Origin: Aquisalimonas sp007126095
Lineage (GTDB): Bacteria; Pseudomonadota; Gammaproteobacteria; Nitrococcales; Aquisalimonadaceae
Assembly: GCF_048323695.1 (NCBI RefSeq)
Contig: NZ_JBLWFT010000001.1
Span: 124,001-188,000, forward strand
Direction of reading: 5' to 3'
DNA: 64,000 bases
Part shown: positions 42,343-51,171 of the stretch, in pieces
How positions within the stretch are numbered: the stretch's first letter is position 1
How the letters are laid out: the number at the start of each line of letters is the position of its first letter
Notes under the pieces: generated by a model
Told to the model about the DNA's origin: nothing
The model's database searches: none
What the model saw: the letters and a program-made list of their open reading frames with translations, nothing else
Position numbers and translations under genes: made by a program

Positions 42343-43839
42343 CTAGCGCTTCACACGATCGATGAGCCACTGGCTGAGCAGCGGCACGGGACGCCCTGTG
42401 GCGCCCTTGTGTTCACCGGATTTCCATGCCGTGCCGGCGATATCCAGGTGCGCCCAACGGTATTTTCGCGCATAACGGCTCAAAAAACACCCGGCGGTAA
42501 TGGTGCCGGCGGGCTGGCCGCCGATGTTGGCCATGTCGGCGAAGTTGCTCTTGAGCTGCTCCTGGTACTCGTCGCCCAGCGGCAGCTCCCAGGCGCGGTC
42601 GCCGGCGCTCTTGCCCGCCCCGAGGAGTTCGTTGACCAGCCCGCCGTTGTTGCCCATCAGGCCGTGGGTATGGTGGCCCAGGGCGACAATGGCGGCGCCG
42701 GTCAGTGTGGCGATGTCCACCACCGCTGCGGGGTGGAAGCGCTCGGCGTAGGTGAGGGCGTCGCACAGCGCCAGCCGGCCTTCGGCGTCGGTGTTGAGGA
42801 TCTCTATGGTCTGTCCCGACATGCTGGTGACGATGTCACCGGGCTTGATGGCGCGGCCGTCGGGCATGTTCTCCGCCGCCGCGACGATCCCCACGACGTT
42901 GATGGGCAGCCCCAGTTCCGCGACCGTCTGCATGGTGCCGAACACGCTTGCGGCCCCGCACATGTCGAACTTCATCTCGTCCATGGCGGCGGACGGCTTC
43001 AGCGAGATGCCGCCGGTGTCGAACGTGATGCCCTTGCCGACCAGTGTGTACGGGGCGCTGTCCTCGTCCGCACCGCGATAGCGGAAGACGATCAGGCGCG
43101 CTTCTTCCTGGCTGCCGCGGGAGACGGCGAGCAGGGCACCCATGCCCAGATCGTCCATGGCGTTTTCGTCCAGCAGCTCCACTTCCAGCCGTGTATGCCG
43201 TGCGGCGAGGTCCATGGCCTGTTCGCCGAGGTGCCGGGGGGTGCAGTAGTTGCCGGGCAGGTTGCCAAGGTCACGGGCGAAGTTCATCCCCCGGCCGATC
43301 GCGGCCCCCTCAAGGGCGGCCTGTTCGCCGTCCGCGAGCTCCCGGCGGCTGGGAACGCTGAACGTCATGCGCCGCAGGTTCAGCCGGGCGGGTGGGTGTT
43401 TGTCCGTCTTCAGGCGGTCGAAGCGGTACCGCAGCGTCTCGATGGTGCGTGTGGCGGTGCGGATGCGCCAGAAGATGTTCCGGCCCTTGACGTTGATCTC
43501 CGGGAGGTAGCAGGTGGCCTCCACAGCGCCGGAGTTGCGCAGTGCCTCCACCGTGGTTTCGATGGCCTTGATGTAGGCGCGGTCGTCGCAATCCCGCTCC
43601 CGGCCCAGGCCGACCAGCAGCACCCGGTCGCAGACCAGTTCGGAGATGCGGTGGAGCATGAGTGCCTGGCCGGCGCGCCCGTCCATGTCGCCGCGCCGGA
43701 CCAGCTGCGAGAGATAGCCGTCGCAGGCCTGATCGAGCTGCGCCGCGGCGCTGGAGAGGCGCCGGTTCTCGAAAACACCCACGACCACACAGGCTGAACG
43801 CTGCTTTTCCGGATTACCGCTCTTGACGGTGTAGTCCAT
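42343..43839 (-). CDS. pepA: Leucyl aminopeptidase (cytosol aminopeptidase, M17)
   Basis: 498 residues from the ATG at 43839 behind GAGGAG. The C-terminal catalytic domain has VGKGITFDTGGISLKP, MKFDMCGAASVFG, and the signature NTDAEGRLAL; these carry the two-metal ligands and catalytic lysine and arginine. It removes N-terminal residues from peptides; PepA is also a DNA-binding protein in some bacteria. It diverges from lptF by 179 bases, the usual arrangement. Confidence 0.95.
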   Translation of the reverse strand: MDYTVKSGNPEKQRSACVVVGVFENRRLSSAAAQLDQACDGYLSQLVRRGDMDGRAGQALMLHRISELVCDRVLLVGLGRERDCDDRAYIKAIETTVEALRNSGAVEATCYLPEINVKGRNIFWRIRTATRTIETLRYRFDRLKTDKHPPARLNLRRMTFSVPSRRELADGEQAALEGAAIGRGMNFARDLGNLPGNYCTPRHLGEQAMDLAARHTRLEVELLDENAMDDLGMGALLAVSRGSQEEARLIVFRYRGADEDSAPYTLVGKGITFDTGGISLKPSAAMDEMKFDMCGAASVFGTMQTVAELGLPINVVGIVAAAENMPDGRAIKPGDIVTSMSGQTIEILNTDAEGRLALCDALTYAERFHPAAVVDIATLTGAAIVALGHHTHGLMGNNGGLVNELLGAGKSAGDRAWELPLGDEYQEQLKSNFADMANIGGQPAGTITAGCFLSRYARKYRWAHLDIAGTAWKSGEHKGATGRPVPLLSQWLIDRVKR

Positions 43840-44018
43840 GTGCAACTCCTCGGCCGACGCCTTGTCCGTGAACAAACCGCGATGTACTCGGGAAACGCGC
43901 GCCCCCGGGCCCCGGACTGGTATGCTCGGGAGCCATTCGTTAACGTGCGCGCCGGGCAGTCTAACGCAGATTTTCCCGAGAATCCCGGGTGCCGCCATTG
44001 CAGAGGAGAGGGTCCGGC

Positions 44019-45131
44019 TTGGGGCTTTCCATCGTCAGTCGCTACCTGATCAGGGAGATCGCACAGGCCTGGCTGGCGGTCACGCTGGTGCTGACGGCCG
44101 TGCTGTTCACGAACCGGCTGGTGCGGTATCTGGGTGATGCCGCCAGTGGCAGCCTTCCCGGCGACATGGTGCTCCAGCTCATGGGCTACAAGGCCCTGAG
44201 CTACCTGGCCCTGGCCATACCCGGCGCCTTCTTCCTCGGTATCATCCTGGCGCTGGGCCGGTTGTACCGCGACAGCGAAATGGCGGCTCTCGGCGCTTGC
44301 GGGATTGGTCCCCGGGAGCTCTACAAGGCGCTGATCATGCTGGCCGCCCCCCTGGCCCTGTTGATTGCCTGGCTGGCGCTGGAGGTGGGCCCCTGGGCGG
44401 CGCGTGAGGGGCGCGAAGCCGAGCAGCTTGCCAGTGAGGCCGTGGAGATCCAGGCCATTCGCCCCGGCCGCTTCATCCAGTCCGGGCAGGCCGACGGCAT
44501 GTTCTACATCGAGCGCTTCTCGGAGGACGGCGAGCGCATGCGCAACGTCTTCCTGCAGACCCGCCAGGGCGGGGAGCAGATCCTGCTGGCCGCCAACGAG
44601 GGCTACGTGGAGGCGGACCCGGATACCGGCGACCAGTATCTGGTGCTGCTGGACGGGCGCCGCTACGACGGCGACCCCGGGGGCGGACGCTGGCGCGAGT
44701 ACGAGTACAAGGTCCACGGCGTGCGGATCGCCGAGGGCGAGCCGTCGGATGTGCGCGTGCGCCGTGACGGCATGCCCACCGGCGACCTGTTGGCCTCCGA
44801 CGACCTGCGCGATATCTCCGAGTTCCAGTGGCGTGTCTCCATGCCGATCATGGTGGTCACGCTCGGGCTCCTGGCCATCCCGCTCAGCCGGAGCTCACCG
44901 CGGGACGGGCGGTACGGCCGCCTGTTGCTGGCGGTACTCGTATACGCCGTGTACTCCAACGGCCTTACGATCAGCCAGGGCTGGCTGGAGGATGGCACGG
45001 TGCCACCCTGGATCGGATTGTGGCCCGTGCACATTCTGGTGGCGGTGATCGCCGTCATCTGGCTGTCGCGACAATACGGCCTGCTGCGACCTCGGCGCCG
45101 GCAGGACACCAGCGGACAGGTGGCAACGTGA
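44019..45131 (+). CDS. lptF: LPS export ABC transporter permease LptF
   Basis: 370 residues from a TTG at 44019, chosen since GAGGAGAGGG ends 7 bases before it and the length agrees with LptF (366 in E. coli). IVSRYLIREIAQAWLAV starts the first helix; LGRLYRDSEMAALGACGIG is the YjgP coupling-helix region; a beta-jellyroll lies between helices 3 and 4; WRVSMPIMVVTLGLLAIPLS begins the C-terminal helices. With LptG and LptB2 it extracts LPS from the inner membrane. lptG overlaps the stop by GTGA. Confidence 0.94.
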   Translation: MGLSIVSRYLIREIAQAWLAVTLVLTAVLFTNRLVRYLGDAASGSLPGDMVLQLMGYKALSYLALAIPGAFFLGIILALGRLYRDSEMAALGACGIGPRELYKALIMLAAPLALLIAWLALEVGPWAAREGREAEQLASEAVEIQAIRPGRFIQSGQADGMFYIERFSEDGERMRNVFLQTRQGGEQILLAANEGYVEADPDTGDQYLVLLDGRRYDGDPGGGRWREYEYKVHGVRIAEGEPSDVRVRRDGMPTGDLLASDDLRDISEFQWRVSMPIMVVTLGLLAIPLSRSSPRDGRYGRLLLAVLVYAVYSNGLTISQGWLEDGTVPPWIGLWPVHILVAVIAVIWLSRQYGLLRPRRRQDTSGQVAT

Positions 45132-46189
45132 GAATCCTCGACCGCTACATCGCGAAGGCGGTGATCGGTGGCAGCCTGACGGTGCTGATGATCATCGTGT
45201 CCATGGAGCTGATCTTCTCCTTCGTGGAGGAGAGCGGTGACATCGATGACGAGTACACGGCGTTCCAGGCGCTGCTGCACGTGGGGCTGACCGGCCCGCA
45301 GCGGGCCTACGAGGCGTTCCCCATTGCCACGTTGATCGGCAGCCTCATGGCGCTGGGCGGCATGGCGGCCCGCTCCGAGCTGGTGGTCATGCGTGCCGCC
45401 GGCATGTCGGTGCTCAATATCGGGCGGTCGGTGATGGTTGCGGGGTTGTTGCTGGCGGCCTTGGCGGCGGCCATCGGCGAGTGGGTGGCGCCACCGGCCG
45501 AGCGCGCTTCACAGGACGTGGAGGCGCAGGCGCGCGGTGGTGACGTGTCCATGCTCAGCCGTGACGGCTTCTGGGCGCGCGACGGGCGGCGTTTCATTCG
45601 CGTGGGCGCGGCGCCGAACGCCCACTTGCTGGAGGACGTGCAGATCTACGCCTTCGACGAGAGCAGGGCGCTGGACCACGTGATCACCGCCAGCCGCGCT
45701 GAGTTCCAGGGCGACGGCTGGCTGCTGCACGGCGTAGCGCAGAGCCGGTTCGGTGGTAACGGTGTTGCCGTAGAGCGTGACGACACCTACCTGTGGGAGG
45801 CAGGTCTGCACCCGGAGGTCCTCGATGTGGTGGTGGTCGACCCCCAGACGCTCTCCATGGCCGAGTTGTGGACCTACATCGGCTATCTGCAGCGCAACGA
45901 TCTGGAGAGCGAGCAGTACGAGCTGGCCCTGTGGCTGAAGATCGGCACCCCGTTGGCCACCCTGACCATGCTGCTGCTGACTATTCCGCTGGCATTCGGG
46001 GCGCTGCGCTCCACCGGTGCCGGGCAGCGGATCTTCGTGGGCGTGATGATTGGTATCGCGTTTTATCTGTCGAACCGGCTGCTCAACCATCTGGGGCTTG
46101 TGTACGGCATACCGCCCATGATCAGCGCACTCCTGCCGACGCTGGTCTGCCTCGCGGTCGCCATCTACTTCACGTCACGCATCCGCTAG
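45128..46189 (+). CDS. lptG: LPS export ABC transporter permease LptG
   Basis: 353 residues, with a GTG start overlapping the lptF TGA. RILDRYIAKAVIGGSL, AYEAFPIATLIGSLMALG, the coupling helix SELVVMRAAGMS, a jellyroll domain in the middle, and three C-terminal helices (IGTPLATLTMLLLTIPL, GIAFYLSNRLLNHLG) are typical of LptG/YjgQ. It pairs with LptF. A short inverted GCGTCACGCATCC-type repeat at the stop (about 46175-46202) may help end the transcript. Confidence 0.95.
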   Translation: MRILDRYIAKAVIGGSLTVLMIIVSMELIFSFVEESGDIDDEYTAFQALLHVGLTGPQRAYEAFPIATLIGSLMALGGMAARSELVVMRAAGMSVLNIGRSVMVAGLLLAALAAAIGEWVAPPAERASQDVEAQARGGDVSMLSRDGFWARDGRRFIRVGAAPNAHLLEDVQIYAFDESRALDHVITASRAEFQGDGWLLHGVAQSRFGGNGVAVERDDTYLWEAGLHPEVLDVVVVDPQTLSMAELWTYIGYLQRNDLESEQYELALWLKIGTPLATLTMLLLTIPLAFGALRSTGAGQRIFVGVMIGIAFYLSNRLLNHLGLVYGIPPMISALLPTLVCLAVAIYFTSRIR

Positions 46190-46209
46190 GGGATGCGTGA
46201 CGCGGCTCT

Positions 46210-46710
46210 TCAGCGCGAGTCTGCCAACTCGTGGATCAGCTGCGTACCGGCGAGCAGGTCGTGCCAGGCCGGTCTGCGCCGGCCCCCCAGGCTCCACAGG
46301 AAGACGCCCAGCAACGGGAGCCACACGATTGCGGCGAGCCCGGCCGTGAAGCTCCAGAGATAGATCAGGAACAGGGGCAGCCATGCCATCACTGCGGCGC
46401 CATAGCGAAGCGCCGCGTCGCGCAGGGTCACAGGGCGCCCGTCTGCTCGTAGCACCCGGAGCCGCCACGAGCGCATGCCCAGGGTCTGGCCGCCGCGGGT
46501 CCAGCAGATGGCGAAAAAGCCGAATACAACCAGCAGCAGATAGGCTTGATACAGCACCGTCTGCGGGCCCAGCCCGTCCAGCGCCTCGCCGCCCGTAATG
46601 GGTAACAGCAGCGCGGTTGCGGCCATGATGATGGCCAGCACCAGCATCGAGTCGTAGGTGAGCGACGCGAGTCGCCGCAGCAGGCTCGGCGCGGTTGCGG
46701 AGGCTGTCAT
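46210..46710 (-). CDS. RDD-family membrane protein
   Basis: 166 residues from the ATG at 46710. APSLLRRLASLTYDSMLVLAI is the RDD start (Arg, Asp), GGQTLGMRSWRLRVLRADG is the central motif, and RRRPAWHDLLAGTQLI the end. Four hydrophobic segments. The family's function is not settled; some members in halophiles affect ion or pH homeostasis. It converges with lptG and lies 39 bases downstream of the tRNA-Glu gene in the same direction. Confidence 0.88.
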   Translation of the reverse strand: MTASATAPSLLRRLASLTYDSMLVLAIIMAATALLLPITGGEALDGLGPQTVLYQAYLLLVVFGFFAICWTRGGQTLGMRSWRLRVLRADGRPVTLRDAALRYGAAVMAWLPLFLIYLWSFTAGLAAIVWLPLLGVFLWSLGGRRRPAWHDLLAGTQLIHELADSR

Positions 46711-46749
46711 AAGGTTTCGCGTCAGGCTGCTTCGGGCAGGGGTGAAAAA

Positions 46750-46825
46750 TGGCGCTCCCACGGGGACTTGAACCCCGGTTTCCGCCGTGAGAGGGCGGCG
46801 TCCTGGACCGCTAGACGATGGGAGC
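46750..46825 (-). tRNA. tRNA-Glu (CUC)
   Basis: 76 nt including an encoded 3' CCA. Acceptor GCTCCCA pairs with TGGGAGC, and the discriminator is G. The anticodon stem CCGCC/GGCGG encloses loop CTCTCAC with anticodon CUC. The T-arm CGGGG-TTCAAGT-CCCCG is intact. It decodes GAG. In E. coli the corresponding tRNA has UUC; the C34 form is a separate isoacceptor. Confidence 0.95.
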
Positions 46826-46880
46826 GCGGCTGTTGTCGCAGGCGGCGTGGCAGTGCGTGTCTGCATCGCGCCAGCGAGGG

Positions 46881-46889
46881 TGGTATTAT
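46881..46889 (+). promoter_or_regulatory. Candidate extended -10 promoter for pcnB
   Basis: TGG-TATTAT on the plus strand (TGn plus -10 at 46884-46889) lies 35 bases before the pcnB GTG. It overlaps the tRNA-Glu -10 on the other strand. No good -35 box is seen. Confidence 0.38.
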
Positions 46890-46912
46890 ACGCGCTCACT
46901 TCAACGGCTCAA
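46885..46912 (-). promoter_or_regulatory. Candidate promoter for tRNA-Glu
   Basis: On the minus strand TTGAGC (46907-46912) and a perfect TATAAT (46885-46890) are 16 bases apart. The tRNA 5' end is about 60 bases downstream. A GC-rich discriminator region follows, as in stringently controlled promoters. Confidence 0.5.
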
Positions 46913-46923
46913 GCTTGGACTCC

Positions 46924-48255
46924 GTGACAGAACAGGAACTCGAACAATTGCGGGCGCAGGTGCGTGTGATACCGCGCTCGGAGCATCAGATCTCACGCAG
47001 CCAGATCAGCGACCACGCGCTCAAGGTGCTCTACCGGCTCAAGAATGCCGGATTCGAGGCATACATGGTGGGTGGCGGGGTCCGGGACCTCTCTCTGGGG
47101 CGGGAGCCGAAAGACTTCGATGTGGCAACCGATGCGAAGCCGGAAGAGGTCAAGGATCTGTTCCGTAACTGCCGCCTCATCGGGCGCCGCTTCCGGCTCG
47201 CGCATGTGTTCTTCGGGCGGGACATCATCGAGGTGGCCACCTTCCGCGCCCTCCATGATCCGGAGAATGGCGACGGTGACGTGGCCGTGGAGGATGGCCT
47301 GATCCTCCGCGACAATGTCTACGGCACCGTCGAGGAAGACGCCCTGCGCCGGGACTTCACCATCAACTCCCTCTACTACAACATTGCCGATTTCTCGGTG
47401 GTGGATTTCGCCAACGGCATGGATGACCTGGAGGCCGGACGCCTACGGCTCATCGGCGACCCGGACGCGCGCTACCGGGAAGATCCGGTGCGCATGCTGC
47501 GCGCCGCGCGTTTCGCCGCCAAGCTCGGCTTCCAGATCAGCCCGGAGACCGGCGACTCCATCCCGGAGATGGCGCCGCTGCTGGCCAACATCCCCCAGGC
47601 GCGGCTGTTCGACGAGATCATGAAGCTGCTCATGGGCGGTGTCGGTGCCCACACCTTCAGTGTGCTGCGCCGTTACGGGCTGTTCGAGCAGTTGTTTCCG
47701 CAGACCGAGGCCGCCCTCGCCGGGCCGTCGGGCGAGGTGTGGGATCTGTTCATTCTGCGGGCGCTGGGAAATACCGATCGGCGGGTGAACGAGGATAAGC
47801 CGGTGACCCCGGCCTTCCTGTTCGCGGCACTCCTCTGGCCGAGCATCAGTGAGCGCGCGCAGGTGTTGGAAGCCGAGGACATGCACCCCACCCAGGCATT
47901 GCAGGAAGCCATCGGCGAGGTGATTGCAGCGCAGCTCGAGCGCGTGGCCATCCCCAAGCGGTTCAGCGTGCCCATGCGCGAGATCATGCTGCTGCAGCCG
48001 CGTCTGGCGCGCTTTCGGGGCAAGCGTGCATCCCGGCTGCTGAGCCACCCCCGGTTCCGGGCCGCCTACGATTTTCTCCTCATTCGCGCCGCCGCCGGCG
48101 ACGCGCCGCAGGAACTCGCGGACTGGTGGACGCAGGCCCAGGAGGCGCCGGGCCAGCAACCTCCCGCCCAGGAGCCGGCCAGCGAGGGCAAGCCGCGTCG
48201 CCGCAGGCGTCGCCGGCGCCGTCGCGGCGGGGATGCGCCGGCGCCATCGGAATGA
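46924..48255 (+). CDS. pcnB: Poly(A) polymerase I
   Basis: 443 residues from a GTG at 46924; a TTG at 46915 is an alternative, and the ribosome site is weak. VGGGVRDLSLGREPKDFDVATDA is the nucleotidyltransferase motif with the catalytic Asp pair, RRDFTINSLYYN and the ATP/tRNA-nucleotidyltransferase neck (YREDPVRMLRAARFAAKLG) follow. The C-terminus is a run of arginines (KPRRRRRRRRRR), typical of PcnB RNA binding. It adds 3' poly(A) to RNA to promote decay. The stop overlaps folK by ATGA. Confidence 0.94.
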   Translation: MTEQELEQLRAQVRVIPRSEHQISRSQISDHALKVLYRLKNAGFEAYMVGGGVRDLSLGREPKDFDVATDAKPEEVKDLFRNCRLIGRRFRLAHVFFGRDIIEVATFRALHDPENGDGDVAVEDGLILRDNVYGTVEEDALRRDFTINSLYYNIADFSVVDFANGMDDLEAGRLRLIGDPDARYREDPVRMLRAARFAAKLGFQISPETGDSIPEMAPLLANIPQARLFDEIMKLLMGGVGAHTFSVLRRYGLFEQLFPQTEAALAGPSGEVWDLFILRALGNTDRRVNEDKPVTPAFLFAALLWPSISERAQVLEAEDMHPTQALQEAIGEVIAAQLERVAIPKRFSVPMREIMLLQPRLARFRGKRASRLLSHPRFRAAYDFLLIRAAAGDAPQELADWWTQAQEAPGQQPPAQEPASEGKPRRRRRRRRRRGGDAPAPSE

Positions 48256-48773
48256 GCGCGGCGACCGTCACGGCGTGTATCGGGCTGGGCAGTAATCTCG
48301 ACGACCCGTTGCTCCAGGTTAAGCGCGCCGTTGATGCCCTGGCCGCCCATGAGGCCATCCGGGTCACGGCGTGTTCATCGCTGTATGCCTCGGCGCCCAT
48401 GGGGCCGCAGGACCAGCCGGATTACATCAATGCGGTAGCGGTCGTGGAAACGCCGCTGCCGGCGCTGTCATTGCTGGATGCGCTGCAGGCCCAGGAGGCG
48501 GCCCAGGCGCGCCGTCGTGGCCGTCGGTGGGGCCCACGGACCCTGGATCTCGACCTGCTGCTCTACGGTGACGACACGATCCGCACGGCACGGCTGCAGG
48601 TGCCGCACCCCGGTCTGCACCTGCGCGCCTTTGTGCTGTATCCTCTCGCCGAACTGGATCCCGGACGCCGCGTGCCGGGTCTGGGGCGAGTGCAGGAGCT
48701 GCTGGCGGCGTGTTCCGATGATGGGGTCCGCCGCCTGTGCGATCACGAGAATGAGTGGAACGGCGCCTCATGA
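48252..48773 (+). CDS. folK: 2-amino-4-hydroxy-6-hydroxymethyldihydropteridine pyrophosphokinase
   Basis: 173 residues. IGLGSNLDDPLLQVKRAVDAL, ASAPMGPQDQPDYINAVAVVET, WGPRTLDLDLLLYGD (two metal-binding Asp) and VPHPGLHLRAFVLYPLAEL are all FolK motifs. It transfers pyrophosphate from ATP in folate synthesis. ATGA overlaps join it to pcnB upstream and the deoxynucleoside kinase downstream. Confidence 0.96.
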   Translation: MSAATVTACIGLGSNLDDPLLQVKRAVDALAAHEAIRVTACSSLYASAPMGPQDQPDYINAVAVVETPLPALSLLDALQAQEAAQARRRGRRWGPRTLDLDLLLYGDDTIRTARLQVPHPGLHLRAFVLYPLAELDPGRRVPGLGRVQELLAACSDDGVRRLCDHENEWNGAS

Positions 48774-49420
48774 GCGAGCGCAATTATCCCGGCTATCTAG
48801 TGGTTGAGGGGCCGATCGGGGTTGGCAAGACCAGTCTCGCCCGGCGCCTGGCCGCGAGTTTCGGCAGCGAGCTACTGCTTGAGGGGGCGGACGACAACCC
48901 CTTTCTGGAGCGCTTCTACGCGAATCCCCGTGATGCGGCGTTCCCGACGCAGATGCATTTTCTCATGCAGCGCGCCGAGCAGCTGCGCGGCCTGCGCCAG
49001 GCGGACCTGTTCGAGACGACGCGCATCGCCGATTTCCTGTTCCAGAAAGACCGCCTGTTCGCCCAACTCACCCTCAATGCCGACGAATTCGACCTCTACC
49101 GCCGCGTCTACGACCATCTGGCGCCGGATGTCCACCCGCCGGAACTGGTGATCTACCTGCAGGCACCGGTGAGCATTCTCATGGAGCGGATTCGCAAACG
49201 GGGCATCGCCCACGAGCAGCAGATCGACGCGGAGTACCTCCAGCGATTGAGCGATGCCTACGTGGAGTTCTTTCATCACTACGAGCAGGCGCCGCTGCTG
49301 ATCGTCAACGCGGCCGAGATCGACCTGGTCAACAGCGATGCCGACTATGGCCAGCTGTTGGAGCGGTTGCAGACCGTGCGCAGCGGCCGCCATTTCTTCA
49401 ATCCGGCACCCATTGGCTGA
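48770..49420 (+). CDS. Deoxynucleoside kinase family protein
   Basis: 216 residues from the ATG at 48770, overlapping the folK stop. Walker A GPIGVGKTSLA at about residue 16, the NPFLERFYANP segment, DYLFQK-like ADFLFQKDRLFA, and the lid RIRKRGIAHEQQI match the dGK/dAK-type family often found between folK and panB in gammaproteobacteria. Substrate (dA, dG or other) is uncertain. panB follows by 44 bases. Confidence 0.9.
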   Translation: MSERNYPGYLVVEGPIGVGKTSLARRLAASFGSELLLEGADDNPFLERFYANPRDAAFPTQMHFLMQRAEQLRGLRQADLFETTRIADFLFQKDRLFAQLTLNADEFDLYRRVYDHLAPDVHPPELVIYLQAPVSILMERIRKRGIAHEQQIDAEYLQRLSDAYVEFFHHYEQAPLLIVNAAEIDLVNSDADYGQLLERLQTVRSGRHFFNPAPIG

Positions 49421-49464
49421 AGCCGTCCGGATACCGTCCCTGTGTGTTAGCGTCTGGAGTGCTT

Positions 49465-50280
49465 ATGTACGCCGGTGAAACCCGTAAACGCCCTGTCACG
49501 GTGGCCTCGCTGGCCAGGATGAAGGCCGCCGGCGAACCCATCGCCTGCCTGACCGCCTACGATTACTCCTTCGCGGCGCTCACGGATGCCGCGGGCATGG
49601 ATGTCATCCTAGTTGGCGACTCCCTGGGCATGACCATGCAGGGGCGGGAGACCACCCTGCCCGTGACCATGGAAGACATCATCTACCACGCCCGCTGTGT
49701 CGCCGCGGCGCGGCCACGTGCGCTGCTCATGGTGGACATGCCGTTCATGAGCCACTCCACGGTCGACGACGCTCTGCGCAATGGCGCCCGGCTGATGAAG
49801 GAGGGCAACGCCCAGATCATCAAGCTGGAGGGTGGCCGCGAGCAGACCGAGGCCGTCAGTCGACTCACAGGCGCCGGTGTACCGGTGTGTGCCCATCTCG
49901 GCTTGCAGCCGCAGTCGGTCCACAAGCTGGGCGGCTACAGGGTCCAGGGCCGGGAGGCGAGTGATGCCGACGCCATGGTCGCGGATGCCCGGGCGCTGGC
50001 CGATGCCGGGGCCGATGCCATCCTGCTGGAGTGTGTCCCCGCGGCGCTGGCTGCGCGCGTGACCCGCGAGGTCGACGTGCCCGTAATCGGGATCGGCGCG
50101 GGCGCCGACACCGACGGCCAGATCCTGGTGCTGCAGGACATCCTCGGCATCACGCCGGGCAAGACGCCGAAGTTCTCCCACAACTTCATGGCCGAGGCGG
50201 ACACCATCCAGGGTGCGGTGGAAGCCTACGTGCAGGCGGTCCGCGATGGCCGCTTCCCGTCGGCTGAACACAGCTTCTGA
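49465..50280 (+). CDS. panB: 3-methyl-2-oxobutanoate hydroxymethyltransferase
   Basis: 271 residues from the ATG at 49465 behind TGGAG. CLTAYDYSFAALTDAAGMDVILVGDS, TTLPVTMEDIIYHARCV, NGARLMKEGNAQIIKLEGG and IGIGAGADTDGQILVLQDILG are PanB motifs. It adds a hydroxymethyl group from methylene-THF to 2-ketoisovalerate, which comes from the ilv pathway. panC starts 7 bases after its stop. panD is not in the window. Confidence 0.97.
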   Translation: MYAGETRKRPVTVASLARMKAAGEPIACLTAYDYSFAALTDAAGMDVILVGDSLGMTMQGRETTLPVTMEDIIYHARCVAAARPRALLMVDMPFMSHSTVDDALRNGARLMKEGNAQIIKLEGGREQTEAVSRLTGAGVPVCAHLGLQPQSVHKLGGYRVQGREASDADAMVADARALADAGADAILLECVPAALAARVTREVDVPVIGIGAGADTDGQILVLQDILGITPGKTPKFSHNFMAEADTIQGAVEAYVQAVRDGRFPSAEHSF

Positions 50281-50287
50281 GTCGCTC

Positions 50288-51151
50288 ATGGATACGTTTC
50301 ATCAGATCCAGCGCATGCGCAACCAGGTCCGCCGCTGGCAGGCGGCGGGTGAGGTGGTGGGGTTCGTACCGACCATGGGGAATCTCCACGAGGGGCATCT
50401 GCGCCTGGTCCGTCATGCCCGCCGCGTGAGCGACCGCGTGGTGGTGAGCGTGTTCGTCAATCCCACCCAGTTCGGCCCGGGCGAAGACTTCGACGCCTAT
50501 CCCCGCACGCTGGAGGCCGATAGCGAGCACCTGTTGGCGGAGGGAGTGGATGCGCTGTTCGCGCCCACGGTGAATGAAGTCTACCCACGCGGCCTCGACC
50601 ACCTGGTGACGGTCCATGTCCCCGGGCTGTCGGACATCCTGTGCGGTGCCCACCGCCCCGGGCACTTCACTGGTGTGGCGACGGTGGTGTGCAAACTCTT
50701 CGGTATGGTGGGGCCGGATCTGGCGGTGTTCGGGCGCAAGGACTTTCAGCAGTTTCAGGTGATCCGGCGCATGGTCACCGATCTCAATCTGCCAGTGGAG
50801 GTGATTGGCTCCGAGACGGCGCGGGAGGCGGATGGTCTGGCGCTCAGCTCACGCAACGCCTACCTGGAGCCGGCGCAGCGTGACACCGCACCGGCGCTGT
50901 ACCGGGAGCTGCATCGCATCGCCACCGCACTCCGGGGCGGCGAGCGGGACTTCCTGCAGCTGGAAGCCGACGGCTGGAAGCATCTGGCTGAGGCTGGCCT
51001 GGCACCCGACTACGTCAGCATCCGCCTGCGGGACAATCTGGCCGAGCCGGTGCCGGATCTCCCTGCCAACGCCTTTGTGGTGCTGGCTGCGGCGTGGTTG
51101 GGTCGCGCACGCCTGATCGACAACATTGAGGTGGCTGATCTGGTGTCGTGA
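50288..51151 (+). CDS. panC: Pantothenate synthetase
   Basis: 287 residues. FVPTMGNLHEGHLRLV is the HIGH-like ATP motif; SVFVNPTQFGPGEDFDAYPRTL, GVATVVCKLFGMVGPD, GRKDFQQFQVI and LALSSRNAYL (KMSKS-like) follow. It joins pantoate and beta-alanine with ATP. Last gene of pcnB-folK-dNK-panB-panC. It converges with the HemD-family gene. Confidence 0.97.
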   Translation: MDTFHQIQRMRNQVRRWQAAGEVVGFVPTMGNLHEGHLRLVRHARRVSDRVVVSVFVNPTQFGPGEDFDAYPRTLEADSEHLLAEGVDALFAPTVNEVYPRGLDHLVTVHVPGLSDILCGAHRPGHFTGVATVVCKLFGMVGPDLAVFGRKDFQQFQVIRRMVTDLNLPVEVIGSETAREADGLALSSRNAYLEPAQRDTAPALYRELHRIATALRGGERDFLQLEADGWKHLAEAGLAPDYVSIRLRDNLAEPVPDLPANAFVVLAAAWLGRARLIDNIEVADLVS

Positions 51152-51171
51152 GCGCCGGGGCGCGGCTACTC

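Noticed and set aside
41911..43797. Plus-strand open frame of 628 codons opposite pepA and holC
   Set aside because: Shadow of two well-identified minus-strand genes.
46768..46923. Upstream extension of pcnB
   Set aside because: It would run through the tRNA-Glu gene and its promoter; similarity to PcnB begins after the GTG at 46924.
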